Below are positions 63,387-64,000 of a stretch of DNA of 64,000 nucleotides, piece after piece (the stretch's first letter is position 1; each line of letters begins with the position of its first letter). The position numbers and the translations under genes are program-made. The DNA is from Chromatiales bacterium. Lineage in GTDB: Bacteria; Pseudomonadota; Gammaproteobacteria; Steroidobacterales; GCA-2729495. The notes below the pieces were generated by a model. It did not search any database and had not been told where the DNA came from. It worked only from the letters and a program-made list of their open reading frames with translations. The stretch lies in NCBI GenBank assembly GCA_018699155.1, contig JABIQA010000098.1, forward strand, positions 1-64,000, read 5' to 3'.

Positions 63387-64000
63387 ATGAGTACTCTGCT
63401 TCCCGATTTCGCTGAAATGGCCCGGGCGTTGCGCGCCGGAAAAGTCAGCAGCCGTGAATTAACCGGCGATTGTCTTGCACGTATTAAGCGTCACGACAGC
63501 TCACTTAATTCATTTATATCTGTTTATCCTGAGCAGGCTCTGGCTGCCGCGGATGCCGCCGATAAGGCTATCGCCGCTGGCAGTGCCGGGCCGCTAACCG
63601 GCATTCCGATGGCGCATAAAGATATTTTTTGCGCCGAAGGCACCCGCACGACTGTGGGTTCGAAGATGCTCGATAACTTTGTTGCGCCTTACGACTCAAG
63701 GGTTGTGAGTGGTTTGGCAGCGGCGGGCATGGTTTCGGTGGGCAAAACCAACATGGACGAGTTTGCGATGGGCTCTTCCAATGAGACCAGTTATTTTGGT
63801 CCTGTGAAAAACCCATGGGATCTGCAGCGCTCGCCGGGAGGTTCATCCGGTGGTTCAGCTGCCGCAGTTGCTGCAGGTCTGGTGCCCGCAGCAACCGGTA
63901 CCGATACGGGCGGTTCAATTCGTCAGCCGGCAGCACTCACCGGCCTTACCGGCCTCAAACCCACCTATGGGAGGGTTTCCCGCTATGGCATGGTGGCATT
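63387..64000 (+). CDS. gatA: GatA subunit of the Asp/Glu-tRNA amidotransferase, truncated by the window end
   Basis: The amidase subunit, of which about 204 codons are present before the window ends. The Ser-cisSer-Lys triad is visible: Lys in MAHKDIF, cis-Ser in [16 protein letters not shown] and the nucleophile Ser in [13 protein letters not shown]. The truncation is an artefact of the window, not of the gene. Confidence 0.95.
   Translation, partial: MSTLLPDFAEMARALRAGKVSSRELTGDCLARIKRHDSSLNSFISVYPEQALAAADAADKAIAAGSAGPLTGIPMAHKDIFCAEGTRTTVGSKMLDNFVAPYDSRVVSGLAAAGMVSVGKTNMDEFAMGSSNETSYFGPVKNPWDLQRSPGGSSGGSAAAVAAGLVPAATGTDTGGSIRQPAALTGLTGLKPTYGRVSRYGMVA

Overview
This window looks like a stretch of chromosome from a free-living, probably aerobic and probably marine gammaproteobacterium. 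The evidence is the classical gammaproteobacterial order lptD-surA-pdxA-rsmA-apaG-apaH, MiaE, an RlpA/MltB/DacA/RodA/PBP2 cell-wall set, many lipoproteins with clear lipoboxes, two exported c-type cytochromes and a haloalkane-dehalogenase-like hydrolase. A member of the Cellvibrionales-type marine lineages is my guess; it cannot be proved from this sequence. I see no rRNA, tRNA, insertion sequence, prophage, integron or CRISPR array. Genes are tightly packed and several convergent pairs abut or overlap.

Layout. 0-5.2 kb: a three-gene 2-oxoacid:acceptor oxidoreductase operon (FAD/NAD(P)-binding Fe-S subunit, fused gamma-alpha subunit, TPP-binding beta subunit). 5.2-9.3 kb: an exported dienelactone-hydrolase-like lipoprotein, then a divergent sigma-54 module (PAS-PAS-AAA+ activator, 29-bp palindrome, near-consensus -24/-12 promoter, small exported protein), then miaE. 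9.4-11.2 kb: glnK-amtB behind a candidate sigma-54 promoter. 11.2-17.2 kb: msrQ-msrP, an orphan TRAP binding lipoprotein, msrA, a glycine-zipper lipoprotein, a YceI-like lipoprotein and a Tat-exported DUF1838 protein. 17.2-20.4 kb: an MBOAT acyltransferase/SGNH pair that probably acylates an exported glycan. 20.4-24.3 kb: a small helix-hairpin-helix protein, then an MFS transporter behind a 26-bp palindrome, followed by two tandem paralogues of unknown function and a DUF4404 protein.

24.3-33.2 kb is the most accessory part. It holds a reverse-strand run of HLD-like hydrolase, dihaem cytochrome, cytochrome c' and alpha/beta hydrolase; an ABC exporter with its own TetR regulator and a candidate operator; and two exported CbiX-like proteins flanking an integral membrane protein. 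33.2-36.8 kb is an MCE/Mla-type lipid transport operon with a STAS-MlaE fusion. 37.0-39.0 kb is a DUF47-PiT phosphate operon. 39.0-43.0 kb holds a secreted six-cysteine protein, a lipoprotein-like SDR, a cupin and a YyaL/DUF255 protein. From 43 kb on the content is housekeeping: lgt-thyA, the lptD-surA-pdxA-rsmA-apaGH operon, murU, and a large reverse-strand envelope block (mreB, mreC-mreD-mrdA-rodA-mltB-rlpA-dacA-dat-DUF493-lipB), ending with gatC and a gatA cut by the window edge.

The most distinctive observations are the self-contained sigma-54 circuit at 6.2-8.7 kb, the pair of exported CbiX-fold proteins at 30.3-33.2 kb, the unknown tandem paralogues at 22.4-23.9 kb with the palindrome before their transporter, and a hexanucleotide repeat inside the SurA signal peptide.
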